Positions 1-11,900 of a stretch of DNA of 64,000 nt are shown piece after piece. Numbering within the stretch: the stretch's first letter is position 1; every line of letters begins with the position of its first letter. Source of the DNA: Cladorhizidae sp. MBARI D1340-BT2 (Eukaryota > Porifera > Demospongiae > Poecilosclerida > Cladorhizidae); the NCBI GenBank assembly GCA_028752905.1, contig JAQNBH010000011.1, positions 36,100,124 through 36,164,123 on the forward strand, given 5' to 3'. A model generated the notes under the pieces. The model was not told the DNA's origin. It did not search any database and saw only the letters and a program-made list of their open reading frames with translations. Both the position numbers and the translations under genes were made by a program.

Positions 1-2299
1 TAATATATATTTTTAAAAGAACTGTTACATGGTGAGCAACAGATTTTTTCTATCTATTCCTGTAGAATGCTTAATCAAAAGAAAACTCTCTGAAAAACTG
101 TATCCTGACTGAGAGCACAAAATAAAAAAGCAAGACTAAAAATGACTAGCAATCACTATTGCAGACATTGATGAATTCATCTTGGCCTTGACTGCTAATT
201 CTGTAAGGTCTTGGCTGAGAAAACCTCTCGAGTTATCTTGTCTTATCTGGAACCACTGTGAATCCCTTTACTTTGGAGATCCTGGGTGGATTGCTTTCTA
301 TAAGTTTTGTTGTAGCAGTGTAGCAGCTTTTATTTGCTTACTACCTTGAAGGTACATGTTAATAATTATTGGATATGAAAATGATTGGCAAATATTTTCA
401 TCCTCATATGTTATTACAAGTTCATGATATAGAATCAAACTTTGGAGATGTTTAAAAAACACAAGTCTTTCTCTAATCGTGTAAATATTAAATTTAGAAA
501 TAAAATACTCAGCATTACATATTTTGGGTGAGTAAGTTATGGTAACAATAAGTAATTTGGTATATGCTTAACAGACACTGATCTCAGCATCAATTTTTTT
601 ACCTACAATATTCCATAACCATATAAGAAGAAATATTTGAACATTTATTGAGAACATTTATTGAGTGCAGTATAAATCTCACAATCTAGCCATTGGCCAG
701 TTATGGAAAATTGTAGGAGCTTGATCATGCTTGATTTTCATCACTGTCAAATATTATTGCCTTATTTTCTACGGCTACGAAATACAGTTTTTCTATGCCA
801 TTCTCGAGTAAGGGGACAAAAACTTGCAGATGCTTATTTGTTTATTGTCACTTACCAGGCTCCACTTATAAGTTGGTTATCTGTATAAAAAAATAAACAT
901 GCACACTTATTACATACAATATAAAGCGAGATTATGAACAGTTTTAAAGGTCTAGAGCATCATATACAAATAATATGGTCGGAAGCATAATGCTTGGCAT
1001 GGTGCTTCAGCTGGTAACCCAATGCATTCCAGTACACACAAATTTTTTAGAGCCATCATAGATATATATTCATGTTGCTAATGATAGTTAATATGATAGC
1101 AGACATCCACTCACAAGAATCCATCTTAGGACCACATTGTAAATTGCACACAAGATAATTGCTAGGGAGCTTGCATCTAACCATAAATACCACAAAGTTA
1201 CTGAAATGATGGTTTACTGAGGTCTGTGTCAACCTCAATCACTTAAAAAATATATATAAAAGTTAGGTATTTGCCATAATAATAGCTGAAGGAAGTTAAT
1301 CAACTGGAAATAAATTTCAATTGTTTCCCATATGCTGCATTGATGTAATCTAATACGATCACTGTAGGATTTGGCCCTAAAGCAACATGCATGCGAAATA
1401 AATTTACTCCAAAGTGTTTTGTTTACTTTTATTGGAACTAAACTGATATATATAGCTAACAAGTGATGAAGAACTATCTCACTCTTTCTTAATTTCATGA
1501 TAAATAAATTAATTCGGGAGCTCAGGTGATCTGAAATATTTAAATATTGGGCTAAAAATTATTAAGGAAAAGATTTTACTTTTTGGATAGATAAAAAGAA
1601 AGAGTGGGAAAAGAGCAGCACCACTAGGAAAATCAAAGATTTAGAAATGAACAAATCAGAGTTCATTAACATAAACCAAGTAATAGTGAAACTGTAATAT
1701 TTTTTGATTATTAACTGAATACTTGTCACTCTATTTCAATACTTTTTATATCAGGAGGTGTTCAAAGAGATTTTTATCACTGCCATAGTTTATCCTAAAC
1801 AGTAGAGCACAAAAGTATTAGACATAGAGTTGTATATTATGACTAGAGACAATTGCACTATATTCAGACATTTTTCTAGGGAAATTGCAGTATTACCAAA
1901 TTAACAAAGAGTACCATTGTATTAAATATAATTTCATGTCTCACTGTCTTAACCTTTGTAATATAAGATGTCACATAGTATTTCCTTTCTTTTGTCCTAG
2001 ATTAACATCATTCTTCAATCAATCAGGTATATATTTTTCATATAGGTAGATTATGATATAAAATTTATAAAAATTAATAATGTAAATTTTCCCTATATTT
2101 AGATGGGTCAGCAGAATTAATGTCACATACAGTGCAAAGTTCATTTAAGCTGAACATTTCTACGCATCTTATGGTTAACTCCTGCAACTTGAAGATAAAT
2201 GAAACTGTGGGACAAGGTATGTTCTGTCTTTGTATAAATGTGACTAAATGTGTAAATGTGACTAAATGTGACACGGCATAGGAAAATAAGGGACTTTAG
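1..2299. other. AT-rich intergenic stretch, no gene recognised
   Basis: Open frames here are short (60-87 codons), AT-driven and show no family motif, so none is called. I saw no repeat arms, transposase motifs or splice-bounded exon candidates. A small direct duplication of a GTGACTAAATGT-type motif lies at about 2238-2270. Confidence 0.6.
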
Positions 2300-2556
2300 A
2301 AACGCGAGAAAATTGAACTTTTAGTTGGGACGGTTAATTTTAAACGGCATGACATAACAATCGCTATTTTTATCGCTTAAATTGAATTGTTACGTCATCA
2401 TAGCGCGGTGCACTAAAAAGCGTATTGAAAAATCTAAAAGTTGGTCTATGTTTCGAGTTGATTGAGTACGTATTCTGGAAGTTACAGCAAGTTAAAGCTG
2501 AAGGTAGTCTTTTTCTGGTCTTGCCAGAGAAGTGTGTGGACTAAACTTTAGCTACA
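2300..2556 (+). promoter_or_regulatory. Candidate promoter: CpG-rich patch with a CRE-like site and inverted repeat
   Basis: CpG dinucleotides are clustered here, unlike the flanking CpG-poor AT-rich DNA. TTACGTCA at 2390-2397 matches a CRE/bZIP site. It sits in the right arm of a 13-bp imperfect inverted repeat (2349-2361 and 2386-2398). The patch ends at the ATG of the small ORF at 2557. No TATA box is evident. That this is a promoter is an inference; the inverted repeat could instead be a MITE remnant. Confidence 0.3.
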
Positions 2557-2697
2557 ATGGCAGAGGAGACTCCTACCTATCCATCTAATTTCACTCTAGA
2601 GAACATCTCTCCAGTCACTGAGCTAGATGGCAGTCATGAGGACAATAATGAGAGAGAAACAGTGGACCAGTTCTTCTCCACAGGTTGTGGCTGTTAG
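2557..2697 (+). CDS. Possible 46-residue small ORF ending in a CXC motif
   Basis: ATG at 2557 opens 46 codons to TAG at 2695-2697; an in-frame TAA at 2542-2544 sits 15 bases upstream. The peptide starts MAEETPTYPSNF, is acidic in the middle and ends STGCGC. A terminal C-x-C resembles the geranylgeranylation signal of Rab GTPases, but no GTPase domain is visible. A GT in the 3' part could also make this a first coding exon. I do not recognise it. Support comes only from composition, the upstream CpG/CRE patch and the context of the ATG; it may be chance. Confidence 0.25.
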   Translation: MAEETPTYPSNFTLENISPVTELDGSHEDNNERETVDQFFSTGCGC

Positions 2698-4124
2698 CTT
2701 GGTCCTGATAATACAAGCTGCTCAAGTCTTCTCTGTGGGGAGTTCGCAGTGAGGAGTTAGCAGTGACTACAAGAAATGTGTGTTTAGTTGCCATCTCTTT
2801 TTCTGTTTTCACTACTCATCTTGACCATGCAAAACTAGTAAAATCTGGATTATTACATCATTGTTTATTGTTACATCATTGTTCACACGATTAATAAATT
2901 TTATATCTTAAGAATGGTAATGTATTGACCTATAATATTTTGAGAAAACATTCTTCATTATCTAAAGAATATATTAAAAAAGTAAAAACAAATTGGAAAA
3001 AAAATCAAAGTCCCTTGTTTTCCTATGCCATGTCACAAATATTGAACTTTACTAATATCCTACAGGTTCTCAATAAATTCTCAGTTGATATATATATATA
3101 TATATATAGTAGATATACAAAGACTCTCACGATAATCAACTTAATTTACTCGATACTCCAGCATTTATCAGTATTCCTTATGAAAGCTAGAGCATCTACC
3201 TAAAACTTCTAGTGATTAAATTTAAGTTTTTCATCCAGAAAATTGTTAATCCTACAGGTTGCTTCTTGAATACATAATAACTAAACTGCTAGATTACTTT
3301 CCATTATAATTATGTGGTTTATAATGTAGCAACCAATCTTTACCAAATGTATTCGTCAATGCAAGTCCTATCTACAGTTCAAGCTGGACCACCCTAGAAG
3401 CAGACAACCTCCGAAATATGGACAAATTAAGAACAAATTGATTTTAGCAAGCATCTAATAATTTACAAACATCCAAGAAGGGTACAATATTTGTGTTTCA
3501 GACACTGGGCACTACTTGAAATCCCATACCAACATTATAAAAATTCCAAATTATCTTCATCTTTGTGCAATCCAAAGCCATACCCATATCATAATATATT
3601 AACCGCACCCATAATTTAATGAATACAATGTCTTTTAGTAGCTAACTAGGTATAGAAGTTTAGCAGAAACTAAGGAGTCCACAAGTTTTGACATCCTACC
3701 TATATAAAGATTTGCTCCATAAATATGGTATTAACATGAAACCTCATTCCATATCCAGCTACATTGATTTTATCTCTAGACAGTTCCAAAAGTCTGTTTA
3801 TTTCATACCTCAAAAATTGGCATTCTGCCAAATTATAGGAGACATGACCTATTATAGCAACTTCTTTACAAATCACTACGACATCTCTACTCTTGGTTAA
3901 CTACTGCTTCACCAATGGTGATTTTTGTTGAACTGGAGTCCAGACTTGGATATATGGTATGGTACCGTCGATCTCCATAACTTGCCGTTCTGCACCTCCA
4001 CTGTTCACATTTGGCTGGCTATCTTCAAGATTTTCTACAGGATTAAAGTTGAGTAACATGTACCTATGAGTCCAAAATGTGACTTGCCAATTAACAGCCT
4101 AGCTTAGAGTGCTACAGTATGCTT
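2698..4124. other. Intergenic stretch, no gene recognised
   Basis: This AT-rich sequence has a short (TA)n run near 3090-3108 and one hairpin-repeat copy (3177-3206). The 70-codon frame at 3688-3900 (+) shows no recognisable motif and is not called. Confidence 0.5.
3177..3206 (+). repeat. Hairpin repeat copy 1 (hammerhead-like, decayed)
   Basis: Reads TTATGAAAGCTAGAGCATCT then ACCTAAAACT. It matches the dispersed CTGATGA / GGCTAGA-GCA-TCTAGCC / GAAAC pattern with several substitutions. Upstream sequence with GATAATCAACTT also resembles the flank of other copies. Confidence 0.5.
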
Positions 4125-5520
4125 CACTTTCTGCTGGCGCTATTAAGAAGAGAATTCACATGTCATTGAAGAAAAAGGTAGAACTGTTAAAGGATGGTCA
4201 GAAGAACCCAGGAATAAGCTTCAGAGCATTGGGAGAATTGTAAAAGTGTGTAAATACAAAAGTTGGTCAGATATTGAAGTGCAAGGAGACCTGTTGTTTA
4301 TGTATGACTTCAGGCAGTGAATCCAAATGAGAGCACTTCATCTATTAGAGTTAGTGAAATAAGTAAAGTACTGTAGAAGTGGTTTGTCATTGCATGCTCT
4401 AAGAATGTCTAACATGAAGCCAATGGCAGACAGAACAAGCTAAAGAAATAGCCGAGTGTCTTGGAAAGTCTGGCTTCTAAGGTTTTAGGGAGTAGGTGGA
4501 AACGTGGAAGATTACAATGTAAAGCACTTTGTTCGAAAGTATGTGGTAAATCAAGTATGTGCAGGGAGAGACACAGTGGATTCTTGGAAGTAGAGGCTTC
4601 CCAAAATTGGCTGTTGCTATTACAAAGGAATATTTATGAGTCACGGCTTTTTTGGTATACTTTGCCCGATAGTGGATTTGGTTAAAATGGGAAAAGAGCC
4701 AGAAAAGGGTTACTGTGGCATTATTTGTTTCTGCTGCTGGTACAAAGAAAAACCTATAGTAATATGCAAGTCGGAAAATCCAAGATTTTTGAAGAATTTC
4801 AATAGGACAGACTTGTCTGCAGACTACTTCAGTCAGAAAAATGCTTGATGAGTGGGGAGATGATGGAAGCCATACTTACAAAGTTAAATCTTCACTGTTG
4901 CATAACAATCGGCATGTTCTCTTGTTCATGGAAAATTCTGGCCCTCACTCAGAAGATTTAGGAACAAAGGGGGTTTTTATCGCAAATATCACCTCGAAAT
5001 CCAGCCTCTATATCTTGTCATTATCCAAAGTACATTATCATCATATGTTGATGGGGTATTACCTGACTAATATAGATGAGTGTCAAACAACAACTGATTT
5101 AGTGAAGAAATCTGTTGAGATTGTCATAACAATAAGGTAAAGCAGACATTGTCTCCAAATGTTTTTGGAAGGCCATGATCATATCATTGATTATGTGTGG
5201 TGTTTTTCCACTTGACCCTTTCTTGGAGGAAGAAGCAAATATGGAGATACAATGCATCATAGGAAAAAAACTCCTGGTAGTGAGATATGCACAGTCAATG
5301 GGTATCTGAGATGTGATGATGACCTCCCAAAATGCACAGACGTGGTCATTGTGAGCTGGGAGGCAAATTTCATCACCGAGCTTGGGCAGCAGGATGAGGA
5401 AGAGTGTGATGATGGGAGATGAAATTGATGATTGACTCCCTCATCAGCTGAAAGTGCAGCATTTTCATTTTTATAAAATCATTGTCTCCCTTAAAAATGT
5501 ACAGTGATTTCTGAAAAGCT
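4125..5520 (+). pseudogene. Tigger/pogo-like (Tc1/mariner superfamily) transposase relic
   Basis: Translation in shifting + frames gives the Tigger order. The N-terminal DNA-binding block reads KKRIHMSLKKKVELLKDG (from about 4150). Next come the central catalytic blocks, including WYKEKPIVICKSENPRFLKN (about 4740-4800; compare the Tigger 'IGKSKNPRCFKN' region) and ADYFSQKNAW (about 4820-4850). Then follow the degenerate 'LDNAPSH' equivalent (about 4930-4950), a region like 'LPPNTTSKLQPLDQG', and the acidic YLRCDDDLP tail (about 5300). Many stops and frameshifts mean it cannot code. Pogo-type transposases cut and paste DNA and insert at TA. Terminal repeats were not identified, so both ends are approximate. 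Confidence 0.75.
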
Positions 5521-5961
5521 GGTGATATATTATACAAGAGGCACTAGGAATTGAGTCTGCAGTAGATACTACTGTGCTGAGATAAGACTACAATCTTCAA
5601 CACAGACCTCACTCATTATGCATAACAGAACAACTCTCTTACAAATTATACCTCAAATAGCTACATTAATCACCATTACAAAGTGATGTATTAGGCTGAA
5701 ACAGTACAACGAAAGTTGACCTATCAGGTGAGGTCTACCTCCAAGATAAGGATGTAGAGCAATTCCCCAAAGTGTCCTATATCCAGATTTTGGACTTTAA
5801 TGATCTATGGTTTCTTGAGACTATGTGTAAACACATATGTAGAGGGGACATTTTAAGTCACAATATTAGACTAGACTTCATATGTATAAGGTTATCTTTG
5901 TGAGAGTTATATTTACTTAATATTTAAATTTTTATTTCTACCTCCTATTTCCCCTGGTCAG
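5521..5961. other. Sequence between the Tigger relic and the first recognised kinase exon
   Basis: No exon could be confirmed here. A possible donor (CAGGTGAGG at about 5724) follows a short frame ending LSG, but a stop lies about ten codons upstream, so I do not call it an exon. The acceptor of the kinase exon at 5962 is preceded by a pyrimidine-rich tract. Confidence 0.4.
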
Positions 5962-8900
5962 GTCAGTATGGAATTGTTTACAGAGGGCGCCTATCTAAAG
6001 GATTCACCAAGGGTCTCTCTGAAGTAGTAGCTGTGAAAACACTAAAAGGTTTGTTGAAGTTGTACTTGCTGAACCTACCATTATTTCCAATCCTAGGTTT
6101 TCTTGATAAAACCCTGGTGAGAGGTCTGTTAGAAGAGTGTTCTAGAATGTCTAAATTTGACCACCCTAATGTTCTCACTCTCATTGGGGTCTGCATGGAT
6201 GGAGGACCTATTCCCTACATTGTCATGCCCTTCATGTTCAATGGCAGCCTTGTTTCTTATCTGACAAAAATGAGGAATGAATTCTATTTTACAATCAACT
6301 CAGAGATGGATGTAAACATTGTAAGTGATGATGAAATGTATCATTCTTGCATAATATATTGACTTCTGAAATTTCCTCCTATAATAATAGGGTCATGCTT
6401 CCTGTAAACTTCAGGATTTCTGTCTTCAAATAGCTAATGGGATGGAGTATTTGACAAGTAAAATGATCATTCACAGAGACTTGGCTGCTAGAAACTGCAT
6501 GTGAGTTGCAAACTCTAGAGGTTTTACTGTTTATCCGATAGAAATTTTTGGGGACTGAAATTTTCCCGTAGAACCAACAAAGAATGGTTCGAGTACATAT
6601 TTTTAAATAAGCAGCATTATAATAGCTAATGACTCCCTAACCTGACTGATTTGTTTGACTGTCTCTTAAGGGTCTTATCAGGATTACTCCTTTGCCCAAT
6701 GCCCAGCAATAGTAACTTAAGATTAATAAAATACACTCAATTCCAGCACACTCAATCAGTACCTAAAACATGAAAGATCTTGACTGTCAGTGTGCGTGGC
6801 CAACGCAATATCTGTCCTAAAAATAGTAAAGACTAATAATAAACTAATTACTGCATACCAAGTTATTCAACAGTCAAGGTGCTATACTACTGAGTATGAC
6901 CTAATAAGGACAAGACTGTCTCTGTTCGTTGTGCCATCATCTTGTTCTCGAATAGCCCTGTTCTTGGTCTGCGCATGTAGTGTCCTGCCTTCATTTAGGT
7001 GGGATGGGATCCCTGACATCCATCCCTCCTTTGTTTGAGCTTCTGGTCCATTGTGTTCACTTCAAGCTTGTAGGCTGAGAGCTTCTGCATTTCATTACTA
7101 TACTTTGGTTGGTAAAACAAGGTAATTGTGTGATCATTGCTAGTTCATTACTCTACTTGGAGGGTAAGTCAAGGTAATTGTCTGATACATTGCTAGCTCA
7201 TTACTCTACTTGGGTGGGTAAGATAAGGTAATTATGTGGTACATTACTAGTTCACGACTCTACTTGGGTGGGTAAGACACAATATCATTGCCATGTTGGT
7301 GTCTGACTTCATAGTCATAGGGCTGTACTGTTAAACCCCATCTTATCAGTCTGCTTAATTCTTCTCATAGTTTGTGGAGAGGTATTCCAGACACTTGTGA
7401 TCTGTGACCACCACAAATGGCAAATGGCACCCATGTGAAGTGCACTTGGAAGTGTTGTACAGCTTTCACTACTGTGAGACATTCAAGTTCTCTGTGGAAT
7501 ATACTCTTTCCCTCGGCAATAGTTTTCATGAAAAAGATGCCACAATGACTTCTTCATCATGCTGGCTGAGAATAGCTCCTATTCTGATACCGGATGCAAC
7601 TGTCGGTAATGTGAACTGCTTGTCAGTGTCAGAGCTTGTCAACATCATGGTGGTGCTGGTGAGCTTCGACTTCAGCTCGTCAAAAGCACGTTGCATCTTC
7701 CTTGACCATTTCACTTTCTCTGTTGCCTCCTTTCTCATTGCTAGGATGGCTATGTCAGAAAAATGAGGTAAAATTCTTCTGTAGTTCTCTGCCAGACCCA
7801 AAAAATGCTTTCACATCCTTTACTGTTTTCCATTGTCTGACTGCCATAACCTTTGCATAATCTGGGTAAATTCTTCCATTTCCCAACATGTGCCCCAGGA
7901 ATTGACATTCATTCGTGCCAAACTTGCATTTACTCAGTTTGGCTATCAATCGTGCCATCATTAACACCTCATGAAGTGCTGGAGGTGATCCATTCCGGCT
8001 ATGATCAACTGAATACCACCACATGTCATCCAGGTAGGCAGCTGCAAAAGGTGAAATGTCCACAAGCTCAGAGTTCACCATGCGCTGGAATATGGGTGGT
8101 GCAATCACCAGCCCAAATGGGATGCTCCTGAACTGGTATTTTCCCAGTTTAGTCACAAAAGCTGTTTTTTGGAATACTGTCGGAACTGACTGGTACCTGC
8201 CAGTATCGCTTTGTTAGGTCCAATGTCATTATTAACCTTGCTGCTCCAAGACCATCCAACTGCTTGTCAATCTCTGGCATCACGTAGGGATTGGGCATCT
8301 GTACGTGACACATAACTGCTGGATGCCATCTTTCTTTGGCACCAACACCACTCGTATTGCCCACGGAATGTCTGACTTTTCCATGATGCCTGCCTGGAGA
8401 AGCCGTCTGATTTCTTCCTGTACCACTTCAATTCTTGCTGCTGTTAATAAACAGGCTTAGCATCTCCTTTTCGAGTCTGCACTGGTTCGCCCAGTTTATC
8501 ACTGAAGATGTTATCATACTTAGTCAGGATTGCTTTCACACCTTCTTGTGGATAAGCTTCCAGGTTCTGATTTACAACTTAGGTAGGATTCTGTTCAGGG
8601 GTAAGCCAGGTCACCAACCCATTGGTCTCCTGTGGTTCTTCTTCTGCTGTCTCTGCTAAAGGGCATGCTGCTGTTGTGGCTTTACCATTTGGCGAGCATA
8701 TTGATGTGGAATACACATCTCTGCTTCTTTTGTCCTGGATGAGGACCTCATAGGTTATATCTGTCAATTTCCTTGTAACAACATATGGCCCCATCCATTT
8801 TTCTAGAAGCTTGTCGGATTGAGATGGTATAAGGATAAGCACTTGATATCCAGGCTTGAAACTTCTTAAATATGATATCCTATCAAACCATTCTATGACT

Positions 8901-11900
8901 TTCATCTTTGAACTGCATTCCACAGCTCCTGCTAATTCTGCACTCTCTCAAGATTCTCGTTTAGGCCCGGCATGTATGCAAGTACATGTACATACATCTG
9001 ACTCTCCTTGTGTCCTTGCCATTTGTCTTTAAGAAGGTCGAGTGGTCCCCTCATTGGCCATCCATACAAGATTTTCAAAAGGGGCAAAGCTCGTGCTTTC
9101 ATTAGGAACCTCCATACAAGTGTTTCAAATGGGGCAAAGCTTGTACTTCATTAGGGACCTCCCAGTAGGCAACTAGCCATGGAATAGAAGAGAATGGAGC
9201 GACAAAAGTATGCTGCCATCTGGGAACAGTAGATTCCACTGGATGGTGGATGAATGCAGCTTAGAGGGGAAGGGAATTTGTTCCCCCTTTCTTTCATGAA
9301 GAAGGAATCCTGTATAGGACAAGGACCCCACGTACAGAATAACAGGTGAAACAGCTTGTTCTGCCCACAATTCATAGGGATACGATACTCCAAATGGTCT
9401 ATTTGCCTGCATGGGCTGGACACTTTGGCAGAGAACAACTGACAGAAACCTCCACTGATATTTCTGGCAGAAGCCCAGACGAAATGTAGCGGACATGTGC
9501 CTGCAGTACCAGACATGCCAGAAGACAGTCACGGGCAACATCAGGAAAGTGCCCCTCATCCCTCCCCATCATCGACACTCCATTCAAGAGGATAGCCATG
9601 GACATGGTAGGACACCTGCCCACGACAGAAGAAGGTCACAGGTACATACTTACCACCTGTGACTAAGCTCGAGGTAGCCAGAAGCTATCCCCCTCTGCAT
9701 CACCACCAGCATGGATGTAGCAGAGGCTATTGTGGAATTCTTCTCTGGACTAACAGAGGTGATCCTGATGGACAGAGGCAGCAACTTCTGTAGTAAATTG
9801 ATGGGAGAATTTTACAGATTGTTTAGTATCCACTCCATCAAGACCTTGGCCTACCACCCGGAGATGTTGGAGCAATATAATGCCCCTCTCAAGAGTGAAC
9901 TCAGGAAATACATCCAAAGGTTTGGTGGTCAGTGGCATAAGCCATTATCTTATCTCCAGTTGGCATTTAGGGAGCCACCACACAGCTCAACAGGAGTCAA
10001 TCCTTTCAAGCTGGTGTTGGGCAGGAATCCCAGAGGCCCCCTGGATGTCCTAGGCGATGAGTGCAGGAACCTTCAGCCCTTCCTGACTTATGCAAAGCTG
10101 GAAGCAGCTTTACCGACAACATGGAGGAGGAGACCAAACATACGATGAAGACCTGGCCATGGTTTTCGCAATGGATGACCTTGTCCCAGTTCTGCAACCA
10201 CAAACAAGGTGATAGTCAAATGGAAGGATGCAACCACTACAGGGCAAAGATGGCCAACTCGAGGAAGCCACATAGATATCATGTGAATATGGGGAGTCTT
10301 CATCAGCAGTCTGTCTCCATTGCATGATCATAGACTCTGAGTTTCCAGAGCAAGATGATTTGCTGAATTGAGAGGACATATCCTCACCACCAGACTAACC
10401 TAGAGTGAACCCAGAACTATGGCAATCTCATAAGGCGGAACTGAACCAACTTCTCACATAACACCAACATGTCTACACAGACAGACCCGAATTGACCAAC
10501 CAATAGACACAGGTGAGTCGCTACCTACCAGCTTCCCACTGTATCGTCTCTCCACAGGCCAGAGTGGTGACCATGAAGAACGAGATTGCAATGATGTCTA
10601 GGGGGGTTGGCCTCAGAGCAAAGATCAAAATGTCAGTTTGCAATGCACAAGTTATTTACCTTGGCCAAATAGTGGGGCATGGACTGGTAAAGCCTGACCA
10701 AGCCAGAGTCCAGGCAGTGCAAGAGTTTCAACGACCATGCACAAAGAAAGACATCAGATCATTCATGAGGCTAGTGGGCTACTATTGCCAGTTCGTGCCC
10801 GACTATGCTACCTTGCAAAACCCTTATTGAACTTCACCTATAAAGAGAAACCAGACAAGCTCATCTGATAATTATTCCTGATGAAGGCTAGAGCATCTAG
10901 TTGATAGTAAATAAGTAAATATAAGTTAAATAATAAATGGAGAAAGGAAAAAGAAAGAAGAGACAAAAATTAAATAGTTTATTTTAAAAATGGCTTTAAG
11001 TTTAAGTGCTTGAGAGCAATCCAAAATCTGCATAAGTTCATTCTACAATATGTAATGGACAGCTCACATTCAGTGCTAAGATAATGCCTCTTTCACTAGC
11101 AATTTCTTTTTTTAATTTGAGTAATCCTCCACAAGGTAGGATGTAGATTGTCCCATGTATTATTTGTGGTGAGTGCTAGAGCTTCTAGTTGAAACATTGA
11201 AATGCAATTTTTATAAAAATGTTGATTACATCGAAAAATTCATTATTGGTAGTTTTTAATTATAAAGAACATGTAAAACCTTTATAAATGCTCTGTTGTT
11301 AAGCTTATATTTGTTTATAGTGAGGGAGATGGGAAGATGATGAGGAATAATCATTTCACTAAACTTCAGGTTTCCTTCTTCCAGGACTTTTTTTAGAAAT
11401 TGAATTGACAATTTTCAAACCAAAATAGCAAGAGAAATTATCTCAGACAAATAAAAAATTAGATAAACCACTTGGAAGATAAACCACTAAATTGAATTGA
11501 CAATTTTCAACCCAAAATATGTAGCAAGGGAAATTATCTCGGACAAATAAAAAATTAGATAAACCACTTGGAAAGTATCCAAGAACTATAGCTCTATTCT
11601 GTGCCACTTCTCAGTATGCGATGCTTCAAGGTTTTTAATCCCCTCCCCCCCCCCCAACAACAAAATTTAAAAAAATGTTTGGCACATGCAACACAATCTG
11701 TATTTTGTGCTTACAGCTGACATATCCATGTATGCAATCTTCATGTTTCCGTGCAAGTGTACATATTTGCTCAAAGAACACGACTTGCTTGGTAGTGTCA
11801 TCATCAATGAAGTTCGGCTGCATTTCTCTATTATAAGAAAATGATAGCAGTTCCTAACAACTGAAAGAACTCTCAGTTAACAATGAAATGACCTTCAATA

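Larger units (their letters stand above)
7290..9175 (-). mobile_element. Ty3/gypsy fragment A: integrase C-terminus > RT > RNase H
   Basis: Read on the minus strand from 9175 down, the order is integrase C-terminal core, GPY/F module, RT and RNase H. The integrase module therefore precedes RT, as in fragments B, C and D. No LTRs were seen. Several frameshifts and stops show it is dead. It lies inside kinase intron 3 in antisense orientation, and its 5' end faces gypsy B on the other strand at about 9175. Confidence 0.8.
9176..10857 (+). mobile_element. Ty3/gypsy fragment B: integrase > GPY/F > RT
   Basis: The plus strand carries an integrase zinc module, core, GPY/F end and then RT connection sequence in that order. 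It is broken by stops and lacks the central RT palm, the RNase H end and LTRs. It is divergent from gypsy A, so the two are separate insertions in the same intron. Confidence 0.75.

Noticed and set aside
703..888. 61-codon plus ORF near the left edge
   Set aside because: No motif, splice signals or conservation clue; length is expected by chance in AT-rich DNA.
5690..5728. Candidate kinase exon ending LSG before a GTGAGG donor
   Set aside because: The frame is closed by a stop about ten codons upstream and lacks the usual IGxG residues of the P-loop.
6570..6600. GGTTCGAGTAC as a tRNA B-box
   Set aside because: No matching A-box, acceptor stem or cloverleaf around it.
9151..9623. Three overlapping minus-strand ORFs of 74-128 codons
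   Set aside because: The plus strand encodes the gypsy B integrase zinc module and core start; the minus frames have no motifs.
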